From Nocardia amamiensis NBRC 102102 (GTDB taxonomy: Bacteria > Actinomycetota > Actinomycetes > Mycobacteriales > Mycobacteriaceae): a stretch of 54,573 bases of DNA. The translations under genes and the position numbers were made by a program. The stretch is taken from the NCBI RefSeq assembly GCF_001612745.1, contig NZ_BDBA01000037.1:1-54573 (forward strand), in the 5' to 3' direction. Each line of letters begins with the position of its first letter. Position 1 is the stretch's first letter. This document shows positions 15,938 to 24,288 of the stretch, piece by piece. The notes beneath the pieces are model-generated. The model had not been told where the DNA came from, ran no database searches, and was given only the letters and a program-made list of their open reading frames with translations.

Positions 15938-16893
15938 TTCGCCTTCACCACCGCTTGGGCGTCGGCGAGTTCCTGGAGCTGCTTGGCCGTCAGCTGCCGG
16001 GAGACGCCGCGCGAGTAGTAGCGCTCCAGATAGTACTGCCCGACCATCAGCACGCTGGTGATCGCCAGATACCAGGTGGCGGTGACCAGCAGCAGCGGAA
16101 TCGGCTGGAAATTCACGCCGTAGATATCGCGTGCCCGGCCGTAGAGGTCGGTGCTCAACGGGATGGCGGTGACCAGCGCGGTGGTCTTCAGCATGCCGAT
16201 GAGCTCGTTGCCGGTCGGCGGAATGATCACCCGCATGGCCTGCGGCAGTACCGTTCTGCGCATGGTCTGACTCCAGGACATGCCGAGCGCGATGGACGCT
16301 TCGCGCTGCCCCTCACCAACCGAATTGATGCCCGCCCGGACGATCTCGGCCATATAGGCGGCTTCGTTGAGGCCGAGGCCGATCACGGCGAAGGTGAACG
16401 CCGCTTGCAACCCCTGCACGTCGAGCTCGAAGAACTGCGGCCCGAACGGTACGCCGAGCTGGATCTGCCGGTACAGCGAGGGGAACAGCCCCCAGAACAC
16501 CAACTGCACGAACACCGGAGTGCCGCGGAAGATCCACAGATACACCCACGCCGAGGCCCGCAGGACCGGGTTCGGCGACAGGCGCATCACGGCCAGCACC
16601 GTGCCGAGCACGACAGCCATGGCCATTGCGAGCACGGTCAATTCCAGCGTCACGATGGCACCGGCGGTGATCCGGCTGTCGAACAGGTACTTCCCGTAGG
16701 TATCCCAGCGGTACGCCGGGTTCGTCGCGGCGCCGTAGACGAACAGCGCCACCAAGACGAGGATGACCGCCGCCGCTATCCAGCGACCGGGCCTGCGCAG
16801 CGGAACCGCTTTGATCGGCTCCGGCTCCCGCGTCGAGTCCGCCCTGCCCGGCCCGGGGTCGCCGGGCGCAGGCCGGGTGTCGTTGCCGGTCAT
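15934..16893 (-). CDS. Polar amino acid ABC transporter permease
   Basis: A 319-aa HisM/GlnP-type permease. An N-terminal cytoplasmic stretch rich in Pro and Arg is followed by a membrane segment (about 33-53), then the binding-protein-dependent transport domain with [18 protein letters not shown] and [15 protein letters not shown], the EAA loop that contacts the ATPase. Only one permease gene is present, so it must form a homodimer. Its start is 3 bases after the stop of the binding protein. Confidence 0.92.
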
Positions 16894-16896
16894 CGA

Positions 16897-17805
16897 TCAG
16901 CTCACGGCGCCGTTGATCACGGACTTGGTGATGGCGCCTTCCTGGACACCCCAGTTCCTGGTGATCTCGAGGTACTTGCCGTTGTCGATCAGGTGCTGGA
17001 CCGCCTTCTGCAACACCGCGGCCAGCGGCGCGCCCTTGGCCACCGCCCAGCCGTAGGGCGCGGAATCGAAGACCGGGCCCGCGTTCTCGATCTTGCCGTC
17101 GCTCTGCTTGATCGCGTACGCGGTCACCGGGGAGTCGGCCGACATGGCGTCGACCTGACCGAGCATCAGCGCGTTGGTCGCGGCGCTCTGCTCGTCGAAG
17201 GGCTTGATATCGATGGCGGGCTTGCCCTCGGCGACGCACTTGGCGCTCTTGGCGGGCACCTCGTCGGTGTGCTCCACGGTGGTGGCCTGCACGGCGACCT
17301 TCTTGCCGCACGCGTTCTCCGGGTCGACCGGCTTGCCCTTCTGCTGGGCCCACTGGATGCCCGCGTTGAAGTAGGTGGTGAAGTCGACCTGCTGCTCGCG
17401 TTCCTTGGAGTCGGTGATCGAGGACATGCCCACGTCGTAGGTGCCTGCCTGAATCGCCGGGATGATCTTCTCGAAGGCCGACTCGACGTATTCCGCCTTG
17501 ACGCCGAGCACGCCGGCGACGGCGTCCATCAGGTCCACGTCGAATCCGACGATCCGGCCGCTGGCGTCCTTGTACTCGTTGGGCTGGTAGGGAATGTTCA
17601 CGCCGACGACGAGCTTGCCGGACTGCTTGATCTTGTCGGGGAGCTGGGCGGCGATCTCGTCGACCTTGTCCACCTGCACCTTGGGCACCGAGGGTCCGGA
17701 CTCCTCGGTGTTCGTGGTACAGCCCGTCAACACCAGTGCACCCGCGGCGAGCACACCCAGTGCGGCTCGCAGGGCGCGCCTGCCGAGAAACGATCGATCA
17801 GACAC
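16897..17805 (-). CDS. Polar amino acid ABC transporter substrate-binding lipoprotein
   Basis: A 302-aa extracellular solute-binding protein, family 3. The signal peptide ends in the lipobox LTGC (LVLTGCTT near residue 28), so it should be lipid-anchored. The mature part carries GKLVVGVNIPYQPNEYKD, GRIVGFDVDLMDAVAGVLG and DVGMSSITDSKEREQQVDF, all family hallmarks. The GTG at 17805 was chosen because GGAGGG lies 6 bases upstream. A TATAAC -10 at 17830-17825 gives a short leader. First gene of the three-gene transporter operon. Confidence 0.93.
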   Translation of the reverse strand: MSDRSFLGRRALRAALGVLAAGALVLTGCTTNTEESGPSVPKVQVDKVDEIAAQLPDKIKQSGKLVVGVNIPYQPNEYKDASGRIVGFDVDLMDAVAGVLGVKAEYVESAFEKIIPAIQAGTYDVGMSSITDSKEREQQVDFTTYFNAGIQWAQQKGKPVDPENACGKKVAVQATTVEHTDEVPAKSAKCVAEGKPAIDIKPFDEQSAATNALMLGQVDAMSADSPVTAYAIKQSDGKIENAGPVFDSAPYGWAVAKGAPLAAVLQKAVQHLIDNGKYLEITRNWGVQEGAITKSVINGAVS

Positions 17806-17824
17806 AGCAGCCCTCCACATTTCG

Positions 17825-17830
17825 GTTATA
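17825..17830 (-). promoter_or_regulatory. -10 box of the polar amino acid transporter operon
   Basis: On the minus strand TATAAC (17830-17825) precedes GGAGGG (17816-17811) and the GTG at 17805. No good -35 hexamer lies at the usual distance. Confidence 0.4.
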
Positions 17831-17850
17831 TGCAACCCGGGCGTCACCAC

Positions 17851-18174
17851 CCGTTTGGCAATCTAAGCGACCGGGACGGTTCGCGCTGGGCAGTGCCGGA
17901 ACAGCGACACGAAGTCGTTGCGAAGTGCCCTGGCGTCCACGTGCCGGTACATCGCCGCGACACCCTACCCGCTTGCTCTGTGACCAGCGGCTTTGGGATG
18001 CGGGATCCGCGCTGACGAGCGGCTGGTGCCGCCAGCTCGTGGTCGACGCCGGCCGCGTCCGCGTCGTGCACGCTTCCGCGACAGCGTCGGCCGATGCCCG
18101 ACCGGGATCGCGCCTTCGAACAGCTCGAGTCCCAGCCATAGCACTCCGGACCGCGCGGCGATCTTCCGGCCTCG
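17851..18174. other. Intergenic region without recognisable gene
   Basis: About 320 bases between the transporter operon and the dehydrogenase gene. It holds the transporter promoter at its left end. A 29-codon minus-strand ORF (about 17870-17959) could be coding but has no clear family. I see no convincing terminator. Confidence 0.35.
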
Positions 18175-19269
18175 CTACCGGCGGTGCACTCTGGCGCGGA
18201 CGTGCTCGGTGAATTCGCTGGTCGAAGCCGTTCCGCCGAGGTCGGCGGTGGCAATGCCCGCCTCGAATGTCGCGGCGACCGCTCGCTCGATCCGCTCCCC
18301 CGCCTGGGCGAATGCCGCTTCCGCGTCGCGGGCCGCCAGCCACCGCAACAACATCGCCGACGACAGTTGCAGCGCGGCCGGGTTCGCGCGATTGCGCCCG
18401 GCCAGCGTGGGGGCGGCACCGTGCACGGCTTGGGCCATGGCCCTGGTCGCGGAACAGTTCAGCGACGCGGCCAGTCCCAGCGAGCCGCTCAACTCCCCGG
18501 CCAGGTCCGACAGGATGTCGCCGAACAGGTTCTCGGTGACCAGCACGTCGTAGTCGGCGGCGGCGCGGACCAGGTGCGCGGCGGCCGCGTCGACATGCTC
18601 GTCGTCCACCTCGACATCCGGATAGGACTGCGCCACCGCATAGCAGACATCCCGGAACAGTCCCATGGTCAGCGGCAGCACATTGGCCTTGTGCACGATG
18701 GTCACCCGCATGCGCCGCGTCGCGGCCAGCCGGAACGCCTGATGGGCGATCCGCTCGCAGGCGGCGCGGGTCACCAGGCCGACGGACATCGCGATGTCCG
18801 GTGTCGGCCGGAATTCGCCGGTGCCCGCGAACATGTTGCGATCGGCGTAGAAGCCCTCGCTGTTCTCCCGGACGATCACCAGATCGATGTCCGGCGCCGT
18901 CGCGTGCACACTCGGAAACGCCCGCGCGGGGCGAATATTGGCGTACAGGTCGAAGCGTTTGCGGATCGCGCCGCCCGGCGCGACCGCGGCGCGATGTTCG
19001 GCGGGATAGGACGCGTTGTCATGCGGGCCGAGAATCCAGCCGTCCACGCCGTCGAGCGCGTCGAGCGTCTGCTCGGGCAGCGGGGTCCCGAATTCGGCGA
19101 TGGCGCGGTGTCCCATCGCCAGCGGCACCCAGTCGACCGGCGCCGCACCGACCGCCGACAGCGCCTCGTCGACCACCTGCCTGGCGGAGCGCACCACTTC
19201 GGGCCCGATGCCGTCGCCGTCGATCAGGCCCAGCCGCAGTGCCGCCCTCGGTTTGTTCGCGTCGTGCAC
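18175..19269 (-). CDS. Isocitrate/isopropylmalate dehydrogenase family protein
   Basis: A 364-aa beta-decarboxylating dehydrogenase. It begins with LGLIDGDGIGPEVV, has the substrate-site Arg-rich stretch KRFDLYANIRPARAFP, DLVIVRENSEGFYAD, and the metal/NAD region TENLFGDILSDLAGELSGSLGLAASLN. The serine in RENSEG and the ENLFGDILSD motif place it in the NAD-linked LeuB/tartrate dehydrogenase/homoisocitrate dehydrogenase group. Dedicated LeuB in these bacteria is usually shorter, so the substrate is uncertain (tartrate, D-malate and homoisocitrate are alternatives). The GTG at 19269 has AGGA about 8 bases upstream. A stand-alone LeuA regulatory domain lies 1.2 kb away. Confidence 0.85.
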   Translation of the reverse strand: MHDANKPRAALRLGLIDGDGIGPEVVRSARQVVDEALSAVGAAPVDWVPLAMGHRAIAEFGTPLPEQTLDALDGVDGWILGPHDNASYPAEHRAAVAPGGAIRKRFDLYANIRPARAFPSVHATAPDIDLVIVRENSEGFYADRNMFAGTGEFRPTPDIAMSVGLVTRAACERIAHQAFRLAATRRMRVTIVHKANVLPLTMGLFRDVCYAVAQSYPDVEVDDEHVDAAAAHLVRAAADYDVLVTENLFGDILSDLAGELSGSLGLAASLNCSATRAMAQAVHGAAPTLAGRNRANPAALQLSSAMLLRWLAARDAEAAFAQAGERIERAVAATFEAGIATADLGGTASTSEFTEHVRARVHRR

Positions 19270-19348
19270 CGGACCATCCTCCCGCCGCGGCGCCCCGACA
19301 GCGGAACCGGCCCGCGGACACACCCGATGCGGTTACCTTCGGGAGACC

Positions 19349-19879
19349 ATGGTGCAGTCGGTCGAACTACTTCTCGATGACGCCGCCGACGCGGAAATCC
19401 GCCAGCAGTGGCGGTTGCTGGCGGAGGCAGGCGTGTCGAGCCTGGCCGCTCGCACCGACGAAGCCAACCGCCCGCACATCACCGCCGCGGTGGCCAAGCA
19501 GGTCTGGCCGCGTATCGAGCAGGCGTTGGACGAGCAGGCCTTCTCGCCGATCTCGGTGCGGCTCGGCGGGCTGGTGGTCTTCGGGGCGCGCCGCCCCATC
19601 CTGGTGCGGCTGGTGGTGCCGTCGGAACCGCTGCTCGCACTGCACCGGCGGATATTCCACACGATCTCGCCCTGTCCCGGCATTCCGGCCAATCTGCATC
19701 CGGACGCCTGGACACCGCACATCACACTGGCCAGGCGGGTGCCGCCGAACCAGCTCGGGGAGGCGATCCACGCCGTCGCGCGGGACCGGGATTTTCCGGC
19801 GACCGTGCTGGGTATCCGTCGATGGGATGGTGATCAGCGGCGCGAGTGGCCGGTCGGCCGGATTCGCCGTGGAAGATAA
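19349..19879 (+). CDS. 2'-5' RNA ligase family protein
   Basis: A 176-aa 2H phosphoesterase/ligase-type protein. The two HxT motifs are RPHITAAV (H43, T45) and TPHITLAR (H124, T126), the paired catalytic histidines of the fold. The reaction may be ligation or hydrolysis of 2'-5' or cyclic phosphodiesters; the biological substrate is unknown. The ATG at 19349 follows GGGAG. It is divergent from the dehydrogenase gene, 79 bases between start codons, and ends 47 bases before thioredoxin. Confidence 0.85.
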   Translation: MVQSVELLLDDAADAEIRQQWRLLAEAGVSSLAARTDEANRPHITAAVAKQVWPRIEQALDEQAFSPISVRLGGLVVFGARRPILVRLVVPSEPLLALHRRIFHTISPCPGIPANLHPDAWTPHITLARRVPPNQLGEAIHAVARDRDFPATVLGIRRWDGDQRREWPVGRIRRGR

Positions 19880-19926
19880 CCGAGGTAGCCCGCGTTGTAG
19901 CTGGCACACCGAAACGAGAGGACGTC

Positions 19927-20298
19927 ATGGCCACCCAGACGCTGACCCAGCACAATTTCGACGACGTAGTCACCGGGAACGACGTGGTACTCGTCGATTT
20001 CTGGGCTGATTGGTGCGGCCCGTGCAAGAGTTTCGCACCGACCTTCGAGGCCTCCTCCGACAAGCACCCCGACGTGGTGCACGGAAAGGTCGACACCGAA
20101 GCCGAGCAGGGCCTCGCGGCGGCCGCCAACATCCGCTCGATCCCGACCATCATGGCCTTCCGGGAGGGCGTGCTGGTGTTCGCGCAGCCCGGCGCACTGC
20201 CTCCCGCCGCGCTCGAGGATCTGGTGACCCAGGTCAAGGCGCTGGACATGGACGAGGTGCGCAAGCAGCTCGCCGAGCAGCAGGCCGGTCAGCAGTGA
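19927..20298 (+). CDS. Thioredoxin
   Basis: A 123-aa thioredoxin. The active site WCGPCK has Cys30 and Cys33 after VVLVDFWAD; the cis-Pro loop is RSIPTIMAF. The C-terminal helix extends further than in a minimal thioredoxin (EDLVTQVKALDMDEVRKQLAEQQ). It reduces disulfides of cytosolic proteins using thioredoxin reductase. GAGAGG lies before the ATG. A hairpin at 20324 terminates it. Confidence 0.95.
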   Translation: MATQTLTQHNFDDVVTGNDVVLVDFWADWCGPCKSFAPTFEASSDKHPDVVHGKVDTEAEQGLAAAANIRSIPTIMAFREGVLVFAQPGALPPAALEDLVTQVKALDMDEVRKQLAEQQAGQQ

Positions 20299-20323
20299 CC
20301 GTGGCGCGGTGAGTCCTCGACGC

Positions 20324-20360
20324 CAGGCCCGGACCCCCTACGGGAGGTAGTCCGGGCCTG
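20324..20360 (+). terminator. Terminator of thioredoxin gene
   Basis: An 11-bp perfect stem CAGGCCCGGAC / GTCCGGGCCTG with a 15-base loop, 26 bases after the thioredoxin stop. No T-tract. Confidence 0.7.
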
Positions 20361-20388
20361 ACTGCGTGCGCACCTGCACGGCACGCTT

Positions 20389-20419
20389 CGACCGCGGTGG
20401 CGTCACGCCACCGCGGTCG
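20389..20419 (-). terminator. Terminator of the LeuA-domain gene
   Basis: A perfect 14-bp stem (CGACCGCGGTGGCG and its complement) with a TCA loop, starting 10 bases after the minus-strand stop at 20429. Together with the hairpin at 20324 it forms a back-to-back terminator pair between convergent genes. Confidence 0.75.
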
Positions 20420-20428
20420 AATTTCGTA

Positions 20429-20866
20429 TCAGGACGCGCCGAGCAGGTTGACGCCCGCGATCATCGCGCGCACCGTCGACTCGGCTCCGTCGTCGGCGAT
20501 GGCCGCACCCCAGCCGCGCCTGCCGTCGCACTCGCACTGCACGAAGGTGGCGGTGCCACTGGCGGTCCGCCGCTGGTGGAACTGCAGGATCTCCACCGGG
20601 TATCCCTCGTCGTAGAAGGCCGAGGTCATCGCCGCGACCGGGCTGCCCGCGGCGACGACGGTCCGCAGGTGCCCGGCGAACTCCAGGGTGGCGGTGAACT
20701 CGGCGGTGCGGCTGCCCGCCGGCGACCAGTCACCGAGTCGGACGGGGCCATTGTGCTCGCAGTAGCGGCGGTGGAACTCCACCGAGGTGAGGCCGACGCT
20801 TTCGGCCCGCAGACCCTTGGGAGCGGCGGCATGGAACATGTCGGTATCGAGAGACAGGATGGTCAT
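20429..20866 (-). CDS. Stand-alone LeuA allosteric (dimerisation) domain protein
   Basis: A 145-aa protein. Residues about 60-145 (AGHLRTVVAAGSPVAAMTSAFYDEG, VEILQFHQRRTASGTATFVQCECDG, WGAAIADDGAESTVRAMIAGVNLL) match the C-terminal regulatory domain of 2-isopropylmalate synthase, which binds leucine. The catalytic TIM barrel is absent. The N-terminal part (SVEFHRRYCEHNGPVRLGDWSPAGS) resembles the linker region before that domain. Possible roles are a free leucine sensor or a subunit regulating an IPMS/homocitrate synthase elsewhere. Start ATG 20866 is the best in-frame choice, but its ribosome-binding site is weak; a TTG at 20929 is an alternative. Confidence 0.75.
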   Translation of the reverse strand: MTILSLDTDMFHAAAPKGLRAESVGLTSVEFHRRYCEHNGPVRLGDWSPAGSRTAEFTATLEFAGHLRTVVAAGSPVAAMTSAFYDEGYPVEILQFHQRRTASGTATFVQCECDGRRGWGAAIADDGAESTVRAMIAGVNLLGAS

Positions 20867-20929
20867 TGAAAGTAGGTCTTCCCGAAGTATGTCGTGGCTG
20901 AAGTTGACAGAGGCGACCAGCACTAACAA

Positions 20930-21306
20930 AGTCGAACAGCCCGTAGCGAGGGAGCCGGCCCGGATCAGACCCCGCTACGGCGAGCTACTACGAGGCCTCG
21001 ACGACGCCGCGCCGCCATCGCGGTAAGCGGAATCAGCCCTGCACGATCCTCCGGCCCGGCGGCGGTAGCCGACGCAATCACGGAGGGCCCGGTGAGCGAC
21101 GCCATGGACACAGCGCGGTCGCGGTCTGCGACGCGGAGCGCTGCGCTGTGGCGGTCGGCGGGATTCGGCACGCGATCGAGGATAAGGACATCGCGGCGCA
21201 ATAGCAACCATATTCGGGTGCCCGATTTGTCTACTGACGAGTACTATTCGCGCAGTTCAGGAGGTTGCGGGCAGCGCGAAGGTAACGCCGGTGGACATTC
21301 GCCGCG
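20930..21306. other. Intergenic region upstream of the LeuA-domain gene
   Basis: About 380 bases between the LeuA-domain gene and polA. It includes an 8-bp inverted repeat (CCGTAGCG near 20941, CGCTACGG near 20973) in the likely 5' leader of the minus-strand gene. No gene family is recognised. A GTG ORF near 21092 has a GGAGGG upstream but reads as low-complexity Arg/Ser and is not supported. Confidence 0.35.
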
Positions 21307-21390
21307 CTACCGCTCGGTTACCTCGTTCAGCTCGCCAGTGGCGACGTCGAAGACGAAGCTGCGGATGGCGTTGTCAGTGCGCGGCGGCAT
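21307..21390 (-). pseudogene. Possible remnant of a beta-carbonic anhydrase C-terminus
   Basis: A 27-codon frame overlaps the last bases of polA and reads MPPRTDNAIRSFVFDVATGE followed by LNEVTER. The segment IRSFVFDVATGELNEV resembles the last strand of beta-carbonic anhydrases (RGFVYDVxTGxLxEV). Zinc ligands and the rest of the enzyme are missing. Most simply it is the 3' scrap of a deleted gene now abutting polA; chance similarity is possible over so short a stretch. Confidence 0.35.
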
Positions 21391-24118
21391 CCCAGCTGCG
21401 GCCGACGCCCACCGAGACCTCCAAGGGCACCGACAGGGCGATCGCCGAGGACATCTGTTCGCGCGCCAGCGCCTGCAACGCCTCCCGCTCCCCGTCCGCG
21501 ACCTCGAACAGCAACTCGTCGTGGATCTGCAGCAGCATCCTGGAGCGCAGCCCGGCCGACCGCATCGCCCGGTGCACGTTGATCATCGCGACCTTGATGA
21601 TGTCGGCCGCGGTGCCCTGGATCGGGGCGTTGAGCGCCATCCGCTCGGCCGCCTCCCAGCGCTGCCGGTTGCTGGAGTCCAGATCGGGGAGGTAGCGGCG
21701 ACGGCCGAACAGCGTCTCGGTGTAGCCGACCTTGCGCGCCTGCTCGACCACCTCGTACAGGTAGTCGCGGATCCGGCCGAAGCGGGCGAAGTAGACCTCC
21801 ATCTGCTCCTTCGCCTCGGTGGTGCTGATCTTCAACTGCGCGGACAGCCCGTAGGAACTCAGCCCATAGGCCAGGCCGTAGGACATCGCCTTGATCCGGC
21901 GGCGCAACTCGGGAGTCACCTCGGTGATCGGGATGTCGAACGCCTTCGACGCGACGAAGCTGTGCAGGTCCTCGCCTGAGTTGAAGGCCTCGATCAAGCC
22001 CTCGTCCCCGGACAGGTGCGCCATGATCCGCATCTCGATCTGGCTGTAATCCGCGGTCATCAGCGACTCGTAGCCGGAGCCGACCACGAAGGTGTCGCGG
22101 ATCTGGCGTCCGGTGTCGGTGCGGATCGGGATGTTCTGCAGATTCGGGTCGGTGGAGGACAACCGGCCGGTCGCGGCGATCGTCTGGTTGAACGTGGTGT
22201 GGATGCGCCCGTCGTCGGCGACGCACTTGAGCAGGCCGTCGACGGTGACCTTGAGCCGGGTGGCGTCGCGGTGCGTGAGCAGGTGCTCCAGGAACGGGTG
22301 CTGGGTCTTCTCGAACAGCGACTCCAGCGCGTCCGCGTCGGTGGTGTAGCCGGTCTTGGTGCGCTTGGTCTTCGGCATGTCCAGTTCGTCGAACAGCACC
22401 ACCTGCAGCTGCTTGGGCGAGCCCAGGTTGATCTGCTTGCCGATCACGTCGTAGGCCGCATCGGCCGCCTCGGCGACCCGGTCGGCGAATTGCCGCTGCA
22501 ATGTTGCCAGCTGGTCGGTATCCACCGCGATGCCCGCGTCCTCCAGCGTGGACAGCACACCCAGCAGCGGCAGCTCCATATCGGCGAGCAGCGGCGTGGA
22601 CTCGATCTTGCGCAGTTCCTCGTCCAGCGCGTCGGCCAAGTCGGCGACGGCGCGGGCGCGCAGCATCTGCGCCCGCGCGAGTTCGGCGTCGACGGTGTCC
22701 TCCTCGTCGAGCAACGACAGCTGCGCGGTCTCGGCGGTCTCGGCGCGCAGCTCCCGGTGCAGGTAGCGCAGCGAGAGATCGTCGAGGTTGAAGGTGCGCT
22801 GGCCGGGGCGGACCAGGTAGGCGGCCAGCGCCGTATCGCTGGTCAGCCCGCCGAGGGTCCAGCCGCGGCCGCGTAGCGCATGCAGAGCCGCCTTCGCCTC
22901 GTGCAGCGCCTTGGGCACGGCCGGATCGGCCAGCCAGGCGCCCAGCGCGGCTTCGTCTTCCGGCGTGAGCACGGTGACGTCGATGTAGCCGCTCTCGCCG
23001 TCACCGGCCGCGATGGCGAGCGCGCGCACGTCACCGCGTGCCGGAACACCCGTTCCGACGATCGAGACGCCATGGCGCACACCGGCTTTCGCGTGCTCGA
23101 CGAGCCAGGCGGCAACCGCGCCGATCTCCAGCGCGCCACCGCTGATCTCGAAGCCGGCCTCCGCCTCGGGTTCCGGCGGGGCCAGCGTCTCGAACAGCCG
23201 GTCGCGCAGCACGCGGAACTCGAGATCGTCGAACAAGCGGTGGATCTTCTCCCGATCCCATGGGCCCTGCGCCAGCTGGTCGGGCGTGTACGGCAGCGGC
23301 ACCTCCCGCATCAACTCGGTGAGCTGGCGGTTGAGCACCACACTGCTCAGGTTGGCCCGCAGCGCGTCGCCGACCTTGCCCTTCACCTCGTCGACCTTGT
23401 CGACCAGGGTGTTCAGGTCGCCGTATTCGCGGATCCACTTGGCGGCGGTCTTCTCTCCGACACCGGGGATGCCCGGCAGATTGTCGCTCGGGTCGCCGCG
23501 CAACGCCGCGTAGTCGGGGTACTGGTTCGGTGTGAGGCCGTACTTGGCCTGCACCTCGTCGGGGGTGAACCTGGTCAGATCGGAGACGCCCTTGCGCGGG
23601 TACAGCACGGTGACGTTCTCGCCGACCAGCTGGATGGCGTCCCGGTCGCCGGTGACGATGAGCACGCGGAAGCCCTCGGCCGACGCGCGTGTGGTGAGTG
23701 TGGCGATGATGTCGTCGGCCTCGAAGCCATCGATCGCCATCACCGGAATGCCCAGCGCGCCGAGCACGTCCTTGGTGAGTTCGACCTGCCCGCGGAACTC
23801 GTCCGGCGTGGTGGTGCGGTTGGCCTTGTACTCCGGGTACGCCTCGGCGCGGAAGGTCTGGCGCGACACGTCGAACGCCGCGGCCACATGCGTCGGCTTC
23901 TCGTCGCGCAGCAGGTTGATCAGCATCGCGGTGAAGCCGTACACCGCGTTGGTGGTCTGCCCGGTGACCGTCTTGAAGTTCTCCGCCGGTAGCGCGAAGA
24001 ACGCGCGGTAGGCGATCGAATGCCCGTCCAGCAGCAACAGCGTCGGCCGGTCGCCCGACCCGGGATCGCTGGAGCCGGACGCGGTGGCGGGACGCGGAGC
24101 GGTCGTGGGTGAACTCAC
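21374..24118 (-). CDS. polA: DNA polymerase I
   Basis: A 914-aa family A polymerase used for gap filling, Okazaki fragment processing and repair. The 5'-3' exonuclease/flap domain covers about 25-310 (LLLLDGHSIAYRAFFALP, VTGDRDAIQLV, GVGEKTAAKWI). The middle domain (about 330-500) has the 3'-5' exonuclease fold but no clear DxE metal motif, so proofreading is probably lost as in mycobacteria. The polymerase domain (530-914) carries DYSQIEMRIMAHLS (A), RRRIKAMSYGLAYG (B) and LLQIHDELLFEV (C). The GTG at 24118 is preceded 7 bases earlier by TAGACT and lacks a strong Shine-Dalgarno, so it is probably leaderless. Confidence 0.97.
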   Translation of the reverse strand: MSSPTTAPRPATASGSSDPGSGDRPTLLLLDGHSIAYRAFFALPAENFKTVTGQTTNAVYGFTAMLINLLRDEKPTHVAAAFDVSRQTFRAEAYPEYKANRTTTPDEFRGQVELTKDVLGALGIPVMAIDGFEADDIIATLTTRASAEGFRVLIVTGDRDAIQLVGENVTVLYPRKGVSDLTRFTPDEVQAKYGLTPNQYPDYAALRGDPSDNLPGIPGVGEKTAAKWIREYGDLNTLVDKVDEVKGKVGDALRANLSSVVLNRQLTELMREVPLPYTPDQLAQGPWDREKIHRLFDDLEFRVLRDRLFETLAPPEPEAEAGFEISGGALEIGAVAAWLVEHAKAGVRHGVSIVGTGVPARGDVRALAIAAGDGESGYIDVTVLTPEDEAALGAWLADPAVPKALHEAKAALHALRGRGWTLGGLTSDTALAAYLVRPGQRTFNLDDLSLRYLHRELRAETAETAQLSLLDEEDTVDAELARAQMLRARAVADLADALDEELRKIESTPLLADMELPLLGVLSTLEDAGIAVDTDQLATLQRQFADRVAEAADAAYDVIGKQINLGSPKQLQVVLFDELDMPKTKRTKTGYTTDADALESLFEKTQHPFLEHLLTHRDATRLKVTVDGLLKCVADDGRIHTTFNQTIAATGRLSSTDPNLQNIPIRTDTGRQIRDTFVVGSGYESLMTADYSQIEMRIMAHLSGDEGLIEAFNSGEDLHSFVASKAFDIPITEVTPELRRRIKAMSYGLAYGLSSYGLSAQLKISTTEAKEQMEVYFARFGRIRDYLYEVVEQARKVGYTETLFGRRRYLPDLDSSNRQRWEAAERMALNAPIQGTAADIIKVAMINVHRAMRSAGLRSRMLLQIHDELLFEVADGEREALQALAREQMSSAIALSVPLEVSVGVGRSWDAAAH

Positions 24119-24125
24119 GCTCCAG

Positions 24126-24131
24126 AGTCTA
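24126..24131 (-). promoter_or_regulatory. -10 box of polA
   Basis: TAGACT on the minus strand (24131-24126), 7 bases before the GTG at 24118, the geometry of a leaderless start. A GGAG in between could also act as a weak ribosome-binding site. Confidence 0.4.
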
Positions 24132-24225
24132 GGGACCGCCACCGACAACGTGACACCCACCGGCGGCGTGCCGCTCGGAGCGGTTCCCGGTCCGTTCGCG
24201 TGCCGGGGACCGCGCCCAGCGACGC

Positions 24226-24288
24226 TCAGGCCTGCGCCGCCCCGACGCTCGGCTCCGGCGCAACCGCCCCCGTGATTCGCTCGCTCAC
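24226..24288 (-). CDS. 20-aa linker mini-ORF (MSER type), copy 3
   Basis: The GTG at 24288-24286 overlaps the TGA of the DUF885 gene (24287-24285) as GTGA. The 20-codon peptide reads [24 protein letters not shown] and PEPS.G match copies 1 and 2. Unlike them it stops about 100 bases before the next start (polA) and so does not bridge. It appears to be a shortened or decayed copy. Confidence 0.35.
   Translation of the reverse strand: MSERITGAVAPEPSVGAAQA

Noticed and set aside
17870..17959. 29-codon minus-strand ORF between the transporter and dehydrogenase genes
   Set aside because: Plausible composition but too short, weak ribosome-binding site and no recognised family.
20866..20929. Leader peptide MLVLVASV as a leucine attenuator
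   Set aside because: It is in frame with and continuous into the LeuA-domain protein, begins with TTG, and no terminator/antiterminator pair is seen.
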